DNA of 64,000 nt, from positions 1 to 64,000 of the forward strand of contig SZPE01000002.1 in the NCBI GenBank assembly GCA_030263555.1, read 5' to 3'. This stretch comes from CFX2 sp014338005 (GTDB taxonomy: Bacteria; Chloroflexota; Anaerolineae; Aggregatilineales; Phototrophicaceae). Below, in pieces: positions 16,556 to 26,511 of this stretch; the stretch's first letter is position 1; every line of letters begins with the position of its first letter. The translations under genes and the position numbers were made by a program. The notes under the pieces were generated by a model, which searched no databases, was not told the origin of the DNA, and worked only from the letters and a program-made list of their open reading frames with translations.

Positions 16556-18418
16556 TCACTGCGCGAACTCATCAAACGGCACGCCGTTATAAATATCCTG
16601 GCGCAGCCACAGAATCATCCGCTCCACCGGCGCGCCTGCCGTCCGCGTCTGGCGTTGAAGCCACCACGTCGGGAAATCCACCGGTCGCAGAGCCGCCGGA
16701 TTCCAGCCGGTAGTGATGATAAAACGCTGCCCTACGTAGCTGCCGCCCAGGTTCGGCGGTTCGGCATATTCCGGCAGCAGGACAATCCCCTGTCCGCGCG
16801 CCGCGCTTACGTCGCGGACGAAGCGCGCGTTCGGATAATCGCGCACCAACCAGGCCACCAGGCCGTCTTCCGGGGCCAGCACCGTAATCGGGATTTGCGG
16901 GAATCCGCCCGTTTCGCGCTGTGCCAGTTCTGCCAATGTCTGGCGCAGCAAGGCGGTTTCGCGGCTCGTCGCCGTTGGATGCCACAGTTCGGCAGGGTCT
17001 TCCGAGCGGAATACAGCGGCATTCCAGCCGCTGCCCAGGCTTGTCACCAGGCTAAAAGCCAGCAAACCCAGCGCCCAACCGCGTCCCGCTGTGCCGGCGC
17101 CCCACAGGCTGGCTGCCATAAAATACCCGGCGAAAACGAACAACATACCCACCAGCACCCATACCGCGCTGCGAGCATCCACCTGGCCGAGCTGCACCGT
17201 CCCGTCCGGGGACTTCAGCAGCGCCCGCCCTAAAGCCTGTGTATGGACGGCCAGCACGAACAACAGCCCGACCATGATAATCGCCAGCGCCCATTTCGCC
17301 CATCCCGGTGTGTACCACAACAGCCGCTTAGGGCCGCGCAGCAGTTCAACGGCCACGCGCGCGGTTAAACCGGCCAGCGGCAGAACCAACCACAACGCCT
17401 GTTCCGCGCCTGCTCCGGCATAAGCCAGGCTGGCCGCCGCCGCGAAGATCAGCCAGCCCAGGAAAAAACGCTCCACAAACGAAAACCACCCGCTCCGCGC
17501 CAGCCACCATGCCCCGACCACGCCGAATAAAACCAGCGCCGGCTCGTAAAACAGCGTGATGACGACCGGAAAAGCGGCATATGTGCCGGGCTGCAGGATC
17601 GTCAGGCCGCGCGCCGCCCCGCTCAACAGCGCGCTCACTGCGTTTAATCCCTCTGGATAGGCCAGAAACAGGGTGGAAACCACCACCACGACCAGCGCCG
17701 CAGCCGCCAGCCCGCCTGACCAGGGCCAGCCGCGCAGGCGCTCCCAGGCAGCGGCCATATCCTGCCCCTCATCATCCGACCGCGCCGTCCAGGCAGCGAA
17801 AACCAACCCGCCCAGCAGCATAAGCGCCAGCACCGGCCCGGTCGGGTCGGTCAGCAAAAGCAGCGCCCCCAGGCAGATCGTCGCCAGCACGGCGGCGCCC
17901 TTCTGGCCGGTTTCCCAATAGCGCCGCAGCGCCCACAGCCCGACCGCAGCCGCCAGCAGCGACCAGATCACCGGGCTGCCGCTTCGTGAAGCCACCAGTA
18001 AAACGGGAGAAAACGCCAGCAGCACGCTAAAAACCAGCGCCCGAACCCGACCCAGCAGATTACGGAACAGCGCCGGAGACAGGACAAGCGCCGCGCCTGC
18101 CAGCGCCGTCAGGAAACGCGCCGTGAATTCCGAGCCGCCAAGCGTGCTGAAGATGACGCTGTGCAGCAAAAACAGCAGCGGGCTGTCCGGCGTGATGTCC
18201 GCGCCAGGAGCGTCCGGCCAGGCGAAGCGCCAGGCCGCCACCGCCCGCCGGGCCTCGGCGCCCGTCAGCGGCACGGTATCCAGTTCCGCCACGCGGAAAA
18301 CCAGCGCCGCCAGCAGCAGGCCGATATAAATCACCAGTTCAAGCGTCACCTCCGCCCGCCGGGGCTGCGCCGCTTCATATCTCGATTCGTCCGCCACAGG
18401 CAGTCCTGTAATATCCAT
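16556..18418 (-). CDS. GT39/Agl23-like polytopic membrane protein
   Basis: The 620-aa protein has about a dozen hydrophobic segments starting near residue 28 and an extracytoplasmic C-terminal part of about 130 residues. It resembles the membrane part of GT39/TIGR03663-type proteins: after the first span comes an external loop DTVPLTGAEARRAVAAW, where related enzymes have a His-Asp-Glu cluster. Here only a single Glu survives, so catalysis is uncertain and it may be a divergent or structural paralog. It lies 32 bases downstream of the DUF2298 gene in the same direction, so co-transcription is likely. Confidence 0.75.
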   Translation of the reverse strand: MDITGLPVADESRYEAAQPRRAEVTLELVIYIGLLLAALVFRVAELDTVPLTGAEARRAVAAWRFAWPDAPGADITPDSPLLFLLHSVIFSTLGGSEFTARFLTALAGAALVLSPALFRNLLGRVRALVFSVLLAFSPVLLVASRSGSPVIWSLLAAAVGLWALRRYWETGQKGAAVLATICLGALLLLTDPTGPVLALMLLGGLVFAAWTARSDDEGQDMAAAWERLRGWPWSGGLAAAALVVVVVSTLFLAYPEGLNAVSALLSGAARGLTILQPGTYAAFPVVITLFYEPALVLFGVVGAWWLARSGWFSFVERFFLGWLIFAAAASLAYAGAGAEQALWLVLPLAGLTARVAVELLRGPKRLLWYTPGWAKWALAIIMVGLLFVLAVHTQALGRALLKSPDGTVQLGQVDARSAVWVLVGMLFVFAGYFMAASLWGAGTAGRGWALGLLAFSLVTSLGSGWNAAVFRSEDPAELWHPTATSRETALLRQTLAELAQRETGGFPQIPITVLAPEDGLVAWLVRDYPNARFVRDVSAARGQGIVLLPEYAEPPNLGGSYVGQRFIITTGWNPAALRPVDFPTWWLQRQTRTAGAPVERMILWLRQDIYNGVPFDEFAQ

Positions 18419-18450
18419 CGTTCGCGCCTTTGTCTCGCCGTGTTATATCT

Positions 18451-21117
18451 CTACCGGCTGGATGCCGCCAGCGCCGTTTCCGTCACCCGGTAAAAAACAC
18501 TGTCGCCGCTTTCACATAAAGGCTCCAGAATTTCCCGGAATTTATCTTCCCCGGCGGAACCATAAGCGGCGCGTTCGCTGCTGCCGTAGAAGATGTAGTC
18601 AATCCCGTACCGCCGGATGATTTCTAACGCCGTATCCCAGCGTAAGTCGCTGTACAGTTTGCGAATGTCGTCCGGGCGTGTCCCAACGGCCTGGTCGTAG
18701 GTTGGCCCGCGCCACTGGCGTTCGTGGTTTTCCCACCCCAGCAGGATCGGCACGCCGGTCAGCGACCCAACACGCCCATAAGCTGGATTGTATGCTCCGC
18801 CAATAGCTTCAACCACCACCACATCGTCGCCCTGCACCTGCTGCTTAAAACACAATATCGCATCCAGATCGTTTGGCGCGACAAAGGTCGTACCACCATC
18901 CAGCGATAGTGGGCGCGGCTCAAGCTGCGCGGCGCGTCCAGTTTCGACGAACATACGGTTCGGGATCGCCAGCGCCGGGTAGATCATACCCAGCGCCACC
19001 GCGACGAAGGCCGCCGCACCGAAAGTCCAGCGCCCGGCCTGGCGCTGTATTTTGCGCGGGTCGCCCGCCAGGATGCTGTAGACGGCGAACGCCCCGGCGA
19101 TCCCAAAAACCAGCCACGCCTGATAATAAAACTTGAAGATGGTATTGATGCGCGTGCCAAATACGTCGCGCAGGTAAAAAAACTCCGGCACTAACGTCAG
19201 CCCCAGCCCAAGCCCCACCAGCAGCAGGGCGAAGCCGGTCGGCGGCGCGGTCGTCGGGATGATAGCCGTTTCTTCGTTTTCCATCAGCGGATGCGGGAAC
19301 AGCCGCGCCACCACCACCACCAGCCCGGCCAGCATCAGCAGCAGCGTGGGTAGCGCCTCCAGCCGCCGTCCCAGGATGGCCGGCAAGGCCGCGCCGATGC
19401 CGCCATTTTCATCTATAAAACGTAATGCAATCCCGCGCAGCTCCGGCACAAACTGCGCCAGCATCCCCAACCCCACCAGCACGGCCACCAGCGCCACCAG
19501 CAGCCCGCCAACAACCTGAAACCCAAGCCGCCAATTCATGCTCTGCCGGGCCTTACGCGCCTCGAAAACCAGAAACGGCCCCAGCAGGACGATGAACGGC
19601 CCGAACATCAGGAAATAATGCTGCAAAAAAGTCGGCGTGATGATATTCGGCAGCAGTCCCGACGCCTGCGACCGAAAACCGATGATAAACGGCAGGTAGA
19701 ACAGAGCCGTCAGCACACCCAGCGCCAGCAGCAGGTTAAACAGCATCCACCAGTCGGTGCGGCGCAGCCATCCCCGGCGCAGCAGCCGCCGCAGCCCATC
19801 CGCGCCCACCAGCGCCAGCATATAAATCGGCCCGTCCCAGGTGTTCAGAAACACCAGCGCGCCGGCGCTTAGGGCGTAAAAGACCACTTCACCGCGCGTT
19901 GGGTCGCGCCCGGTCAGCAGCAGATTAAGCGCCAGCCCCAGCGCCAGCGCCGCAAACGGCAGCGCCATCACATGCGGGTGATTATCCGACAGCAAAAAGC
20001 TGAACTGCGGAAATTCGTCAATCGGCTGTGCGCCCAACGAAACTGTGCCGTCCAGGTTAAAATCCGTCAGCACCCGGCTGGCGCGGAACCACCACCAGTA
20101 CACCCGCGCGGCTTCCGCCGGGTCGAGTAAATTCACGGGGAACAGCGTCACCGGCTGGTCATCCGGTATCCCAGCGGCACGCGCGTCCAGCCGTTCCGGG
20201 TAAACCATACGTTCCTGCGTCGCCCAGAACTGCAAATAACCTTCCGAAGCAGTGCGTGACTGGTACGGCAGTTCCACCAGCGCCGCCTGGAAGTTGCCCA
20301 TCAGCACGACCAGCGCCACACCCAGCAGCCCGGCCAGCAGCGCGGGATGATGAGCAGGCAATCCGTCGGTATCGCCGGTATAACCCTCTCGGTGTATGGG
20401 CAGCGAGTCAGGGGGTGGCGTTCTCTCCCCCTCCCCCTGAGGGCGAGAGGTTGAGGATGAAGGTCGCAGCAGCCGCGCCCGCGCCAGATTATACGTTACG
20501 CCGAACACCGTCAGCCCGGTCAGCGCAAACAGCATGGCGTTCCACAGGTTGTAACCAACCGTGCTGGTCACGCCGCTCATCATGGACAGCATCGCGCCCA
20601 TCACATAACCGAAGTAGTAGTAGCTGATGGCGTAGCCAGCCATCCAGGCATCATTAGGCGGGAATGTCTCGCTGCGTATGATGCTGCTGATGAACATCAG
20701 GTCCATCGGCTTTTCCGTCGTGCGTAGTTCCGGCTGGTGCGCCCGGACGACCGTCCACCCAACGAACAGCGCCAGAAACAGCAGTTCGGCGGCGATCACT
20801 ACTGGGCGGTTCTCCCGCCACCAGGAGCGCCAATCTACAGGCCGCCGCGCGTGGGCGGCCAGGCCGAATGCCAGCACAATTACCCATGCCAGGGCGATGC
20901 TGCCCGGCGTATTCTGTAAAAAGCCCAGGCTCGCCAGCAGCCAGTAGACGTAACCGACCAGCAGCATTCCGGCAGCGCGCGCCAGCGTATAACCTTTATC
21001 CGGCAAGCCGGCCAACAGCCGCGAAACCAGCGGCAGCGCCGCCGCACCTGCCGCCGTCGCCAGCGCCCACCAGCTTAGAATCATCCAGCCCTCGCGGGCT
21101 AACCAGTCCGCAATCAC
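18451..21117 (-). CDS. DUF2298 (Chlor_Arch_YYY) membrane protein
   Basis: This 888-aa polytopic protein carries the DUF2298 hallmark TEKPMDLMFISSIIRS followed by FPPNDAWMAGYAISYYYFGY, which gives the family its YYY name. The external C-terminal domain has GWENHERQWRG and a final ERAAYGS...KF...SVFYRV segment. The same landmarks occur in the C-terminal half of the 1751-aa neighbour, so the two are paralogs. The family is known mainly from Chloroflexota and archaea, is GT-C-like and has no established activity that I can name. A repeat-derived Pro/Gly/Glu-rich stretch interrupts the loop near residues 220-240 without breaking the frame. It lies 66 bases after the fusion gene. Confidence 0.85.
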   Translation of the reverse strand: MIADWLAREGWMILSWWALATAAGAAALPLVSRLLAGLPDKGYTLARAAGMLLVGYVYWLLASLGFLQNTPGSIALAWVIVLAFGLAAHARRPVDWRSWWRENRPVVIAAELLFLALFVGWTVVRAHQPELRTTEKPMDLMFISSIIRSETFPPNDAWMAGYAISYYYFGYVMGAMLSMMSGVTSTVGYNLWNAMLFALTGLTVFGVTYNLARARLLRPSSSTSRPQGEGERTPPPDSLPIHREGYTGDTDGLPAHHPALLAGLLGVALVVLMGNFQAALVELPYQSRTASEGYLQFWATQERMVYPERLDARAAGIPDDQPVTLFPVNLLDPAEAARVYWWWFRASRVLTDFNLDGTVSLGAQPIDEFPQFSFLLSDNHPHVMALPFAALALGLALNLLLTGRDPTRGEVVFYALSAGALVFLNTWDGPIYMLALVGADGLRRLLRRGWLRRTDWWMLFNLLLALGVLTALFYLPFIIGFRSQASGLLPNIITPTFLQHYFLMFGPFIVLLGPFLVFEARKARQSMNWRLGFQVVGGLLVALVAVLVGLGMLAQFVPELRGIALRFIDENGGIGAALPAILGRRLEALPTLLLMLAGLVVVVARLFPHPLMENEETAIIPTTAPPTGFALLLVGLGLGLTLVPEFFYLRDVFGTRINTIFKFYYQAWLVFGIAGAFAVYSILAGDPRKIQRQAGRWTFGAAAFVAVALGMIYPALAIPNRMFVETGRAAQLEPRPLSLDGGTTFVAPNDLDAILCFKQQVQGDDVVVVEAIGGAYNPAYGRVGSLTGVPILLGWENHERQWRGPTYDQAVGTRPDDIRKLYSDLRWDTALEIIRRYGIDYIFYGSSERAAYGSAGEDKFREILEPLCESGDSVFYRVTETALAASSR
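20408..20456. repeat. Dispersed GC-rich repeat, copy A (in frame inside a CDS)
   Basis: Read on the minus strand, this has the CCTCTC-GCCCT-CAGGGGG-AGGGGGAGAG pattern shared with copies at 33188, 39706 and 52798. It encodes a PQGEGE-type peptide in a cytosolic loop of the DUF2298 protein and leaves the frame intact. Confidence 0.6.
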
Positions 21118-21183
21118 AGCGTTCTAACGCTCACTTTCAACCCGTGTTATTAAACCATCTCATACAGCGGTTTCCCGTTCTGC

Positions 21184-24100
21184 TCATCCGCCGGAAGCAT
21201 CCGCCACTATTTTCACCGGCGTATTCACCCGGTAAATGGCCGAATCGCCGTCCCGGTAAACCACTTCCAGCAGCCCATTGGCGGCCATCTGGTCGAACTT
21301 CAGCAGGCCGCTCGGTGGGTAATAAGCCCGCTCCAGGCTGCCGACGATCACATACAGCACATCGTAATGCCGCAGGATGTCCAGCGCCGTATTGATGTCC
21401 GTCGTGCTGTAAAAAGCGTTGATATTCGCCACCCGCTGTTCGACCAGACGCGGCAGCGGGTCGAAGGTGCGCTGCTGCCGCTGGTGGAAGTTCCAGCCGT
21501 TAACTGAAGGCAGGCCGGTATAAATGGCGATGCGGCTCTCCCAGCGGTACTCGCGGTCGGCGCGCCCTTCCATGATGACCGGCGTCCCCTGGACGTTTTC
21601 TTGCAGCCAGCGGATCATCCGGTAATCACCGGCCAGCGAAAATGGCGCGGCATTCGGGTTCGCCATCAGCACATCGGTGCTGCCCTCGAAATGCTGAGCG
21701 TACAGCATGTATTCCATGCCGTCCAGGGTCGGCGGCACACTCGCCATGCGGTCTAGCGCCCGCCCGCGTGTCGCCATCACCGGGTACAGCGCGGCCACCG
21801 CCACCAACAGGCCGCCAAAAGCCAACCAGAAGTTCCGCACCAGCCCCGGCCAGCGCGGCATATGGTTAAGCAGCCAGGCCGCCGCCGCGCCGCCCGCTAC
21901 ACTGAACAGCAGCCAGGCCTGAATATAGAATTTGAACACCGTGTTCTGGCGGCCTACATCACCTTCCAGCACGATGTATTCCACCCCCAGTGTCAGGCTC
22001 AGCGCCAGCCCGACCAGCGCCAGGATATACTGCATCTCGCGGGACTGCCCCTGCCGGAAGAACAGCGCCGCCACCCACAAAATCAGCGGCGCGGCCACCA
22101 GCGTCACCGGGTAGCCGGCAATCGAAAGCAGCACGATTCCGGCCAGCGCCGCCAGCCCGATCACCGCCAGAATCGCCAGGGTAACCCCCCTGCCGCGCAG
22201 CGAATATACATACACGCCGCGCAGCCAGCGCCCGGTATCCCAAACCAGCAGCGATACCACCAGAAACAGGAACAGGCCGTGAATCGTAAAATACGCCCAC
22301 AGCGGCGAGCGCGGCCCTTCCCAGGCCATCGCCCGGCTGTACACCGCCGCGTACCAGGTGGTGTACGGCAGCGCCGCCAGGAAGCTGAAAATGACGAAAC
22401 CGCCCACCCGCGCCGCTAGATTCGTGACCGAACGCCGTGTCAGGCGACGCCAGACCAACCACCAGGCAAAACCCAGCCCGGCCACGCCCAGAATCATGAA
22501 CGTAATCCAGTCCCAGGTGTTGGTCGCCCGCAGCAGCCCCGTCGTACCCGCGCCGACCGCCAGCGCCAGCCATCGCGCCCAGCCCCGACGGCGGTCGTCC
22601 CCGGCCAGCAGCACTTCGTTTAACACGAAGGCCATCAAAAACAGCATCATCGGCATCGAAATCATGTGGGCGTGCAGGTCGCCGTACAGGAAGGTGAAAA
22701 ACGGCATCTCAACGATCGCCCCGCCGGAACTCACCGGCGGCTCGGACAGGATGCGCGTTGGCGCCCAGTACCAGCGGTTCGGGGCCAGATCAAGCGTATC
22801 GCCTCGCAGCAGGCGTTCCAGCCCGCGTACCGCGCTGGCCGCCGCGTCGTTCGACTCCCGCACGGACTGTTCGATGATCTGCGCCAGCGCCTCCGCCGAG
22901 GGCGGCGCGCCGTCGTGCTGCTCGGCATACTGCCGCGCCAGATAATCTTGCAGCACCGTCGGCTGCTGGTAAAAGCCGGTGCGCGTCAGCGCCTCGGCGA
23001 TAAAAACCCTGGGGGTGTCCAGATTGCCCAGCACCACCGTCAGCAGCAGCGCCGCCATCCCCGCCACCCAGGGATTCCCGACCCGCCTCAGTTTTTCCGG
23101 GTCGAGCGATTCGGCGCGCCGTTCGCGCCAGGCCGAAACCACGTTGAACGCAGCGGAAAACGCGCCGATTCCCGTCAGCGCAAACAGCGTGGGGATGATG
23201 AGGTTGTAAGCGATGGACGGCACAACGCCCAGCAGCAGCACCGGCACACCCACCAGCACATACCCCCAGTAGTAATAATTGATGTACCCGCCTGAATGCC
23301 AGGGGTCAATCGGCGGGAAAATCGTGCTGCGTAACACGCCGTTAAAATAAGCGAAATCCATTGGTTTTTCGCCACCAAACGACGGATGCCACAGATCGGG
23401 ATTCGTCAGCCGGATCGCCAGGAAGAAAACGAATGCCCCCAGCGTAATCGCCTCAATCCAGATCAGACGCGGCAGGTGTTCCCGCACGTAAGCGCCCAGT
23501 TCGGTGCGTTTGCGCCAGGCCGCCCACCCGCTGATCGCCGCCAGAATCACCAGCCCCGCCGCCACGCCATCCTGCGACCAGACCGGGACACGCGCGCTGG
23601 CGACATACCACGTCCCCCAGCCGATCAGCAGCAGCCCGACCAGCTTGGCGAAGCCGTACCCCCGGTCGGCCAGCCCCGGCAGCAGCGCGAACAGCAGCGG
23701 CCAGGTCGCCCAACCGATCACCAGAATCGTCGCCCACCAGCCCACAACCGTCAGCGCCGGTTGGGTATTGATGGCGCTGCCGGAGTCGAACCGCTCCGAC
23801 CATGTGCCACCTTCGGTTTGCAGCGCGCGCTGCTCCGGCGTGAACTCCAGCAGCGTGGGTACGGCGCTGGCGGGCAGCGAATACAGCGGCACAACACCCG
23901 GCAGCGTCGGGTCGCAGTACAGCGCCTGCGTGCTGTCCACCGGCAGCCAGGGGCAGGCATAGCGCGTCTGCACCCCGCTGTTGATATTGACCAGCGACAC
24001 GCTGTTTAGGATGTCTCGCATTTTTTCGGAGGAATAAGCCGCCGTCTTGCGGAAAATCATCACCGCCGGATGATCGTAAACGTGGAAGGCTTCTTCCGCC

Positions 24101-26439
24101 TCGAACTCGTTCAGCCATTTCGGGCTGTCATAAAACGGCAGATGCTGGTCGGAAACCCGCAGCGGCCCCAGTTCGTAGGTTTGATGGAACGTTTCGACCA
24201 GTTCAAAACCCAGCTCGCCGTCGAACAGCGCCTCGTAGTAACGGTTCGTCATCGGCCAGCGGTACGGTATGCGCGATTGGGAGTCGTAGCGCCGGTTGGT
24301 GCCGATGATGAGATATTCCGTTTCATCCAGCACCCGCGCGAAGCGGTCGCGTTTGTACTGCTCGTCCTCCCAGTACACCTCCAGCTTGTAGCCATTGATG
24401 TGTGCCGCCCACAGATCAGTCCCGCCGCAGTCGTGCGGCCCTTTTAAACCCGGCGGCGGGTCGTCCGCCAGCGTGATACCATCCGGCAGATCACATACCT
24501 TCGGCGGCACGGGTTCATCCCAACTGCCCTCCCAGGTGAAAACCGGCCCGCCGCTCACTACCGGCCCGCCCGCCAACACTTCAAAAACAAACAGGTAGGG
24601 CTGCCCGGCCTGGACTTCCAGCGCGGGACTCAGGTTTATATCATAAGCGCGCCCCAACGGATGGTCATCGCGGGGCAGTTCCGCCGTCAGATGTCCTTCG
24701 GCCAGTACGATGCTGCCATCCGGGGCGCTGACGGCGATCCGCAGCGCGGCGGGTTCGCCGCTTGTGTCCAGCTGCCCCAGGTGCGGCGCATGAACAACCC
24801 TAACCGTCCCGGAAGCGGGCGCGGTGAAAGTCTGGCTGAAAACCTCTCCTGGCCGGTACTGCGAGGCCACCTGCTCCAGCGGCGTATCGTCCCCGCCGAA
24901 ACCGTTCGGCACGGCGATATTAATGAGCGGCGCGTCCGCCCCTTCAATCTGCATCGAAAAATCGGCGGGTACGTTTTCAATAATCCAATGGCTGGCCGCC
25001 GCCGGGCTGAACAGGTGGCGGTAAATATTGGTGAACATCAGCGCCCACAGCGCCGTAAAGCCCACCACCCCGGCCAGCAGCAGCCACGCGCCGATTTTGC
25101 GCCAGCCAATACCGGAGCGGTCGGCGCGGCGCACCAGTTCCCACAGCGCCCAGGCCGCCAGCAGCGCCAGAACCGGGTACATCGGCAGGTAGTAACGCAT
25201 GGACATCACCCACTGGTTGCCCAACCAGCCGAAATACACCAGAATCCAGACGAACGGCAGCAGATTACGCAGAGCATCTCTGCCCCCGCGCACCAGCCGC
25301 CACCCCGACCAGGCCCAGGCCGCCCAACCCGCCAGCCCCAGAGCGATTCCCATACCCCACAGGTTCATATTCAGCCAGGGGAACAGATAGCGTGTCCGCC
25401 CCACCCACTGCCAGTTGGGTGGGGACTCGGCGTTGCCGCTGACGAGATACTGCGCTTCGCCCATATCTTGCAGCCAGCGTGTATTGATCGAAAGGCCGAA
25501 GAAACCCGGCCCGTTAAACGCATAGGGGTTAAAGATGCGGAACGTCAGCAGCGTCAGCAGACCGGCAGCCACCAAACCGGCGGCAATCTGCCCGAAGATG
25601 CGCCGCCGTTCGCGCCAGGCCAGCCGCCCATCCAGCGCCGGGAGCGCCTGCACTCCGGCGGCCACCAGCAGCAGGCCGATCAATGGTGCGGTGTTGATGC
25701 GGCTCGCCAGCGCCGCGCCGCACCACAGGCCAAACTCCAGATAATCGCTCAACACGCCGCGCCGCTGCACGCGAATAGCCGCCCATATCGCCAGGATAAC
25801 GAACAGGTTAGTGATCGGGTCGGTCGTCCAGAAGTGCGCCTGCTGGATCGAAAAAACGGCGCAGGCATACAGCGCCGCCGCCGTCAGCCCCACCCACCGG
25901 CTGTAAAGCTGCGCGCCAATGAAAAACACCGCCAGGATGACGCCCATTTCGGCAGTTGCAGACAGCACCCGCCCCACCAGATGCGCGCCGGTATACGTCC
26001 CCCAGATGGGGTCGCCTGTCACCCGCACGACCAGATCAGCCGTCCAGCGCACCATAAAACTCGGCAGCGTGCCGTACACGTACAGCCCATGTCCAACGTT
26101 ATTGGGGTTCAGTGGCGAACACTCGGCGTCGAAAAATCCGCCCCGCCCGCCGGTATCCGGGTAGCGTTCCAGGCAGCGCCGGTACATCTCGTCCGGGAAA
26201 TCGTTGGTCACGCGCAGCGCCCCGTTCATCGAGGCGACCACATCCGACAAAAAACGCTCGTCGGGATGGAAACGCACGAAATCATCCCAGTTCAACCCGA
26301 CGAACCGGAAATACCCGCCGGCCAGCAGCACCAGCGCCAGCAGCACGCCGACCAGCGTTTCGCTGCGGGTGAGGTAAAACGCGCGTGTTTTGACGATGAA
26401 CGGGCCAGATACCGCGTCTGCCATACTCACCTGTACCAT
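21184..26439 (-). CDS. Giant GT39-DUF2298 fusion membrane protein
   Basis: At 1751 aa this is two proteins in one. The N-terminal half (about 25-880) is GT39-like: a first span, the acidic loop RFHPDERFLSD (Asp60, Glu61), several spans and an extracytoplasmic domain of about 400 residues. The C-terminal half (about 900-1751) is a DUF2298 unit with GEKPMDFAYFNGVLRS (near 1026), FPPIDPWHSGGYINYYYWGY and a closing ERAYYPP...KF...SAIYRV segment, all matching the 888-aa neighbour. Fusion suggests the two halves act on one substrate at the membrane. Start is uncertain: Met at 26439 lacks a Shine-Dalgarno, whereas Met at 26424 follows AGGTGAG closely. Confidence 0.85.
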   Translation of the reverse strand: MVQVSMADAVSGPFIVKTRAFYLTRSETLVGVLLALVLLAGGYFRFVGLNWDDFVRFHPDERFLSDVVASMNGALRVTNDFPDEMYRRCLERYPDTGGRGGFFDAECSPLNPNNVGHGLYVYGTLPSFMVRWTADLVVRVTGDPIWGTYTGAHLVGRVLSATAEMGVILAVFFIGAQLYSRWVGLTAAALYACAVFSIQQAHFWTTDPITNLFVILAIWAAIRVQRRGVLSDYLEFGLWCGAALASRINTAPLIGLLLVAAGVQALPALDGRLAWRERRRIFGQIAAGLVAAGLLTLLTFRIFNPYAFNGPGFFGLSINTRWLQDMGEAQYLVSGNAESPPNWQWVGRTRYLFPWLNMNLWGMGIALGLAGWAAWAWSGWRLVRGGRDALRNLLPFVWILVYFGWLGNQWVMSMRYYLPMYPVLALLAAWALWELVRRADRSGIGWRKIGAWLLLAGVVGFTALWALMFTNIYRHLFSPAAASHWIIENVPADFSMQIEGADAPLINIAVPNGFGGDDTPLEQVASQYRPGEVFSQTFTAPASGTVRVVHAPHLGQLDTSGEPAALRIAVSAPDGSIVLAEGHLTAELPRDDHPLGRAYDINLSPALEVQAGQPYLFVFEVLAGGPVVSGGPVFTWEGSWDEPVPPKVCDLPDGITLADDPPPGLKGPHDCGGTDLWAAHINGYKLEVYWEDEQYKRDRFARVLDETEYLIIGTNRRYDSQSRIPYRWPMTNRYYEALFDGELGFELVETFHQTYELGPLRVSDQHLPFYDSPKWLNEFEAEEAFHVYDHPAVMIFRKTAAYSSEKMRDILNSVSLVNINSGVQTRYACPWLPVDSTQALYCDPTLPGVVPLYSLPASAVPTLLEFTPEQRALQTEGGTWSERFDSGSAINTQPALTVVGWWATILVIGWATWPLLFALLPGLADRGYGFAKLVGLLLIGWGTWYVASARVPVWSQDGVAAGLVILAAISGWAAWRKRTELGAYVREHLPRLIWIEAITLGAFVFFLAIRLTNPDLWHPSFGGEKPMDFAYFNGVLRSTIFPPIDPWHSGGYINYYYWGYVLVGVPVLLLGVVPSIAYNLIIPTLFALTGIGAFSAAFNVVSAWRERRAESLDPEKLRRVGNPWVAGMAALLLTVVLGNLDTPRVFIAEALTRTGFYQQPTVLQDYLARQYAEQHDGAPPSAEALAQIIEQSVRESNDAAASAVRGLERLLRGDTLDLAPNRWYWAPTRILSEPPVSSGGAIVEMPFFTFLYGDLHAHMISMPMMLFLMAFVLNEVLLAGDDRRRGWARWLALAVGAGTTGLLRATNTWDWITFMILGVAGLGFAWWLVWRRLTRRSVTNLAARVGGFVIFSFLAALPYTTWYAAVYSRAMAWEGPRSPLWAYFTIHGLFLFLVVSLLVWDTGRWLRGVYVYSLRGRGVTLAILAVIGLAALAGIVLLSIAGYPVTLVAAPLILWVAALFFRQGQSREMQYILALVGLALSLTLGVEYIVLEGDVGRQNTVFKFYIQAWLLFSVAGGAAAAWLLNHMPRWPGLVRNFWLAFGGLLVAVAALYPVMATRGRALDRMASVPPTLDGMEYMLYAQHFEGSTDVLMANPNAAPFSLAGDYRMIRWLQENVQGTPVIMEGRADREYRWESRIAIYTGLPSVNGWNFHQRQQRTFDPLPRLVEQRVANINAFYSTTDINTALDILRHYDVLYVIVGSLERAYYPPSGLLKFDQMAANGLLEVVYRDGDSAIYRVNTPVKIVADASGG

Positions 26440-26511
26440 GTATTCGGAAGGGCTTCAGGAGTCTTCGCCCCTCCATACCGCCATATCATACACACCTGCC
26501 GGCGATTTTCC

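Noticed and set aside
20408..20456. Repeat inside the DUF2298 gene as a disrupting insertion
   Set aside because: The reading frame continues through it and both flanks keep DUF2298 features, so the gene is treated as intact.
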